Shown here one piece after another: positions 30,101 through 32,660 of a stretch of 32,660 nt of DNA. Below the pieces are notes generated by a model. The model made no database searches and was not told the origin of the DNA. It worked only from the letters and a program-made list of their open reading frames with translations. This stretch comes from a virus. How positions within the stretch are numbered: position 1 is the first letter of the stretch; the number at the start of each line of letters is the position of its first letter. The position numbers and the translations under genes were made by a program. The stretch spans positions 1 to 32,660 of the IMG/VR virus record IMGVR_UViG_3300017730_000044. One strand, written 5' to 3'.

Positions 30101-32660
30101 ACAATCGGTGGAGTTGCATCAACTACTCTAAATTCATCAGCTAGTATAGAATCTGATGGATTTGCCTCATTTAAATCTGCTTCCATAGGTGGATTTCATG
30201 TTTCTTCGGATACCATAAACGATACAAATGATAGATTGATATTAAAATCAAGTGGTCAGATAACTGGTTCAAAAGTATTATTTAGTGGTGGTAATATTGG
30301 TGGATGGACTATTAATGAAACGAATATAACAAGTCCAGGAGCTGGAATTAGACTTAATGCAAATGGAGATAATTCAGAAATATCCATAAACTCTCATACC
30401 TTCGCAAATGAAGGAATACAATTAGGATTCAATGGTGGAAGTCCAAGATTTTACGCTGGTGATGGGGCCCAAAACTTTTTAAGATATGATTCGAGTAATG
30501 GTGTATCAATTAAGACAACTTTATTTGAATTAGATACACCTACACTTGAACTATCTACGACACATGCTTCCATGTCATTGGGTTCAAGTCAAGAAATTAT
30601 TATGAGGGGTAATAGTAATAGTCCATTTATAGCTATTCAACCAAGTGTAGCCCTTCAAGATAAAGCTTATGGTGAGATAGGAATAATGCTTGCAGTTGCG
30701 GCAGGTACAACACCATTGTTTTCAGCGGTGGGAACTGGTGGACATATAAAATTTAATGGAACTCTATTAGATATAAGTACTGATACAGCAGTAATTAGTG
30801 GTAGTTCAATACAATTAGTCACTCCAACATTCCTACTTGGTAGTGTATCCGATGGTAATTACATTAGTGGTTCTAATGGAAATATGGAAATTCAATCAAA
30901 TGCCTTTGAATTAGACGCAAATAATATTGAAATTAGTTCTACAAACGCAAGTATGTCGATAGGTGAAACCTCTGATGGTGGTCATGCTATTAAACTTGAT
31001 GGTGCACAAGGTAAAGTTTTTGTTGGTTCTAATAGTTCGAAACAAATCGAAATATCTGGAAATCACGCCAAGGGATACATAGCAACTGGGAAAAATAGTG
31101 TAGATTCTACAACTGAAGGTTTTTGGTTCGCAAATAATAATGCGAATCCTGAATTTCATATTGGTGACGCAACCGATTTTATAAAATTACAGCATGGTAA
31201 CTTAGATATAGCATCTCAAAAACTTGAAATATCTGCATCAACCATACAAGTCTCTACAACCCACGCTTCTATGAGTTTTGGACACAACTCAAGTTACCCA
31301 CAAGGTAAATTGATTGTGGAAGGAAGTGGTACACCTACATTTAAGATGGGTCCTGATGTAGGGTTTATCTCTATGACTACTGGTAGTGGTGTTTATATGG
31401 ATGGTGATGGTAATTTCAGATTTGGTGATGACGATGGTGGAATAACATTTAATAATGGTTCATTTGCAATTACTGGTTCAGACCTTGATATATCCGTTAC
31501 AGAATTAAATATAGTAGCGACTGGTTTTGAATTATCTTCACAAGAAGCTTCAATGTCGTTGGGAACAAATCGTCAATTACATTTTCAAGGTGGAAATGCA
31601 AATCCATATATCAGTATTGGTATGGGGGGAAGTGGAAGTTACGGAACTGAAGGTGTATGGTTAGCACATAATAACACACAAAATAGACCACAAGTTTCTT
31701 TTGTAGGTTCAGCAGGACATTTTAAATTTGATACTGGTGTAGATATTGATACAAGAACATTTGAACTTGATGCAAATAATGGTGATTTACAGATTTCATC
31801 TACACAAAAGTCCATGTCACTTAATGATCAAACTATTGTATTGGATGGAACAAATGCAAAAATAACAATTGGTTCAGCAAATCCAGTAATAATACAAGGT
31901 GGGGCTACCGATAACTTTATGACTATGGGAAGTAAAACTTCCTTTACTCATTTTGACCAATCTACTCAAGGTATTATAGTTGGTATGGATTCAACCGTAC
32001 CTAAATTTGAAATGGTTGGAAGTGCTACCAATTACCTATCATATGATGGTTCTAATTTTGACATAAAACTTTCACAAGGACTTGAGTTAGATGCTACAAA
32101 TATAGAATTATCATCTACACACGCAAGTATGAGTCTTGGTGAGGGTAAAATTAAGATGGTTGGAGCATCTACTTCATTTATCCAAATTGGAGCAGCGAAT
32201 TCCATAACACTAAAAGATGATGGTACTGATAGGTTTATGTCTATTGGAAAAACAAGTTTTTCACACTTTGACCAATCTACGGCAGGATTTATAGTTGGAA
32301 CAGATGGTGGTACGACTAAATTTGAATTAGCAGGAAGTGCAACAAATTATCTTTCTTTTGATGGTTCAAATTTTGATATAAAATTATCACAAGGATTAGA
32401 ATTAGATGCCTCAAACATAGAATTATCTTCTACACAGGCAAGTATGTCATTAGGTGAAGGTAAAATAGTATTACAAGGTGCTTCTTCACCATTTATGGCT
32501 ATCAATTCAGGAAGTGCTAATCAACTACTTGTCAAAACGGATGGTACAGATGCCTTTATGACTATGGGAAGTAAGACAAGTTTCTCAGACGAGGGTAGTG
32601 GAACAGCAGGTATCTTGATTGGAATGGACGCAAGTAACCCACAGGCAGAATTCGTTCTTC
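27116..32660 (+). CDS. Very long tail-fibre / virion surface protein (3' truncated)
   Basis: ATG at 27116 with CGGAG upstream; I read the frame through to base 32659 with no stop, so at least 1848 residues, and the gene leaves the window. Residues about 1-170 (MAILRRYNKYQGLKDIDVLI start) look like a folded attachment domain. About 180-250 is a basic, Gly/Arg-rich linker (GGGGKNAGVSRRGRKARRAS). From about 390 a beta-sandwich-like part follows, and the rest is Ser/Thr/Gly/Asn-rich beta repeats, including TxHASMS units and a ~106-residue tandem repeat near the end. Composition and length fit a long fibre or tailspike stem, with a receptor-binding tip or chaperone-cleaved end beyond the window. 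It lies after the - strand regulator and has its own box. Confidence 0.85.
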   Translation, partial: MAILRRYNKYQGLKDIDVLIEDDAPISQYFNVAEVPDIISQGRSSFLVGGSSLLKNGVELKFELINDATGKTIYLEPVSNYLEGDARRISVEIYDDAETFGDATLYCLGELNPNEVDVPAEWRDIYNVRWYRKIYISGAGTNSEPIYFYNQPSMWVGEIVKGFVETSFPTGSVQQTGEVSGEPLPGTEGTNPSTEEVSSIKVLQKGFKSKVFGGGGKNAGVSRRGRKARRASPEVDKFSFSIEDETSKSDVRHVGATFKVNNPQPAESFELESYHEVPTIYETDIVDVKTDKQLVPAKEFVITDTRFPEDDERRKVIVPLAKSPYTMSFQPAPTHSVSTVNFRSFADVRISKMRTFSGDVHRVKLYAKNKDAFGDFELIADTPIESPEILFDVFSSAGSKRIGYFNDQSTLDDYWSSASNTTASLNSTYVLDSVHISGSNSQPNELLKFQITGSRPIEFYKGIDYSIRARIIGEAGPKSFTDGEALTSFGELGIFLSGSSFETNHNFGNEYGFQLTPPGESTPGSLTIESVDGPGLKDFGIVEEVFTPLRNGEDNVLQFGIPAGNFYISDISITPVADTGFSPDWIKIVAPVPPFSQERPDDYEFMAEFYDVNNNVADTVTHVSASTFVGANNYIVGSDNVLSGSMFIGSAIGSGIEMAGVSSGFIRSIGYKGFTSASAYPTQGPGFLMYSGSVLTDVTDDYSNGGIGLELVGHSGSYLRFRTNPSELDIRTDAFFIGQEPLQYISGSEGNIEISSSLFHLDPKNERLVIGADATINADLTVNNIRTPAQIGGAPSTFANASASITSQGNVVFRSGSIANWKIFGSKLSGSNATLDADGAALYMSDKGPNTDNSATFDIQRDEYYIDFTPADQGNDRNYYVKFGPNFAVDSDGVLIASGAVFEGQITASTGLIGGASIESASLAYSPFWRISSSADQTDPTSFISSSEFKVSAGGLVTGSAILLGDKGGGNYLQFIDDTLTVEGNITVNSIKTPATIGGVASTTLNSSASIESDGFASFKSASIGGFHVSSDTINDTNDRLILKSSGQITGSKVLFSGGNIGGWTINETNITSPGAGIRLNANGDNSEISINSHTFANEGIQLGFNGGSPRFYAGDGAQNFLRYDSSNGVSIKTTLFELDTPTLELSTTHASMSLGSSQEIIMRGNSNSPFIAIQPSVALQDKAYGEIGIMLAVAAGTTPLFSAVGTGGHIKFNGTLLDISTDTAVISGSSIQLVTPTFLLGSVSDGNYISGSNGNMEIQSNAFELDANNIEISSTNASMSIGETSDGGHAIKLDGAQGKVFVGSNSSKQIEISGNHAKGYIATGKNSVDSTTEGFWFANNNANPEFHIGDATDFIKLQHGNLDIASQKLEISASTIQVSTTHASMSFGHNSSYPQGKLIVEGSGTPTFKMGPDVGFISMTTGSGVYMDGDGNFRFGDDDGGITFNNGSFAITGSDLDISVTELNIVATGFELSSQEASMSLGTNRQLHFQGGNANPYISIGMGGSGSYGTEGVWLAHNNTQNRPQVSFVGSAGHFKFDTGVDIDTRTFELDANNGDLQISSTQKSMSLNDQTIVLDGTNAKITIGSANPVIIQGGATDNFMTMGSKTSFTHFDQSTQGIIVGMDSTVPKFEMVGSATNYLSYDGSNFDIKLSQGLELDATNIELSSTHASMSLGEGKIKMVGASTSFIQIGAANSITLKDDGTDRFMSIGKTSFSHFDQSTAGFIVGTDGGTTKFELAGSATNYLSFDGSNFDIKLSQGLELDASNIELSSTQASMSLGEGKIVLQGASSPFMAINSGSANQLLVKTDGTDAFMTMGSKTSFSDEGSGTAGILIGMDASNPQAEFVL
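30550..32455 (+). repeat. Degenerate ST(x)HASMS-type repeat series in fibre stem
   Basis: Seven copies of a short protein motif, S/T-T-x-x-A/K-S-M-S-hydrophobic (for example TTHASMSLG, STNASMSIG, TTHASMSFG, SQEASMSLG, STQKSMSLN, STHASMSLG, STQASMSLG), each preceded by an ELD/LEIS-type strand. Spacing is irregular until the last three, which fall in the longer tandem repeat. Typical of trimeric beta-structured fibre stems. Confidence 0.6.
31919..32660 (+). repeat. Tandem ~318-321 bp repeat, third copy cut by window end
   Basis: Copies start at the Met of FMTMGSKTSF (31919), FMSIGKTSF (32237) and FMTMGSKTSF (32558), giving periods of 318 and 321 bp, 106-107 residues. Shared units include FDQST, SATNYLS-DGSNFDIKLSQG, and LELDA-NIELSST. 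The third copy is truncated and has already diverged (SFSDEGSGTAG). Indicates recent duplication in the fibre stem. Confidence 0.75.

Noticed and set aside
30550-32660. CRISPR array in the repeat-rich region
   Set aside because: Repeats are long, in frame, degenerate at DNA level and encode a fibre stem.
1-32660. tRNA genes
   Set aside because: No cloverleaf with a GTTCAA-type T-arm and CCA-like end was seen in the gaps, which are too short and AT-rich.

Overview
This AT-rich window looks like one continuous segment of a large tailed bacteriophage (T4-like myovirus) genome. Almost every gene is on the + strand, genes are packed end to end with 1-8 nt overlaps or short gaps, and the left part encodes recognisable contractile-tail baseplate proteins. 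Low GC, Gly/Ser/Asn-rich virion proteins and DnaG-type primase and Mre11/Rad50 recombination genes fit the marine T4-like group. Several genes carry Gram-negative export signals: a signal peptide with a barrel-like C-terminus, a lipobox, and a periplasmic thioredoxin fold. The host is therefore probably a Gram-negative bacterium, but it cannot be named from the sequence.

Layout. Positions 1-15152 are the structural block: the end of a gp5-like central-spike protein, two unknown proteins, gp25-like and gp6-like baseplate wedge proteins, a DNRLRE-like fibre or adhesin protein, two wedge or fibre-associated proteins, a 1320-residue protein that combines a gpI/gp7-like wedge region with an inserted LamG-like lectin fold, and three virion proteins, two of which share a C-terminal module. 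Positions 15216-19782 are an accessory cassette of envelope-directed proteins: a short membrane protein with a basic tail, a minimal MscS-like channel domain, a barrel-like outer-membrane protein, a 43-residue protein with 17 cysteines, a lipoprotein, a membrane protein with an MshEN-like (c-di-GMP-binding family) N-terminus, an exported thioredoxin fold without its CxxC, and a three-helix membrane protein with a cyclic-nucleotide-binding domain. Positions 19798-26859 are enzymes: an HExxH protein, a PD-(D/E)XK-like nuclease, two glycosyltransferases, a primase whose zinc ribbon has lost three of four cysteines, and one polypeptide fusing Mre11 (gp47) and Rad50 (gp46). A small ribbon-helix-helix regulator on the - strand follows. 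From 27116 a very long fibre gene runs off the right edge with no stop.

Regulation. The octamer ATATTTAT occurs upstream of most transcription-unit starts (1825, 12307, 15216, 16013, 19798, 27116). In the only divergent gap it appears once on each strand, oriented with each gene. It is the best promoter or operator candidate here; no -35 partner is obvious. I saw no tRNA, CRISPR array, insertion sequence or convincing intrinsic terminator.

The most unusual part is the 15.2-19.8 kb cassette. It combines an apparent envelope remodelling set with two domains from families that bind nucleotide second messengers and a cysteine-saturated microprotein that standard length cut-offs would miss. How these genes cooperate is inference.
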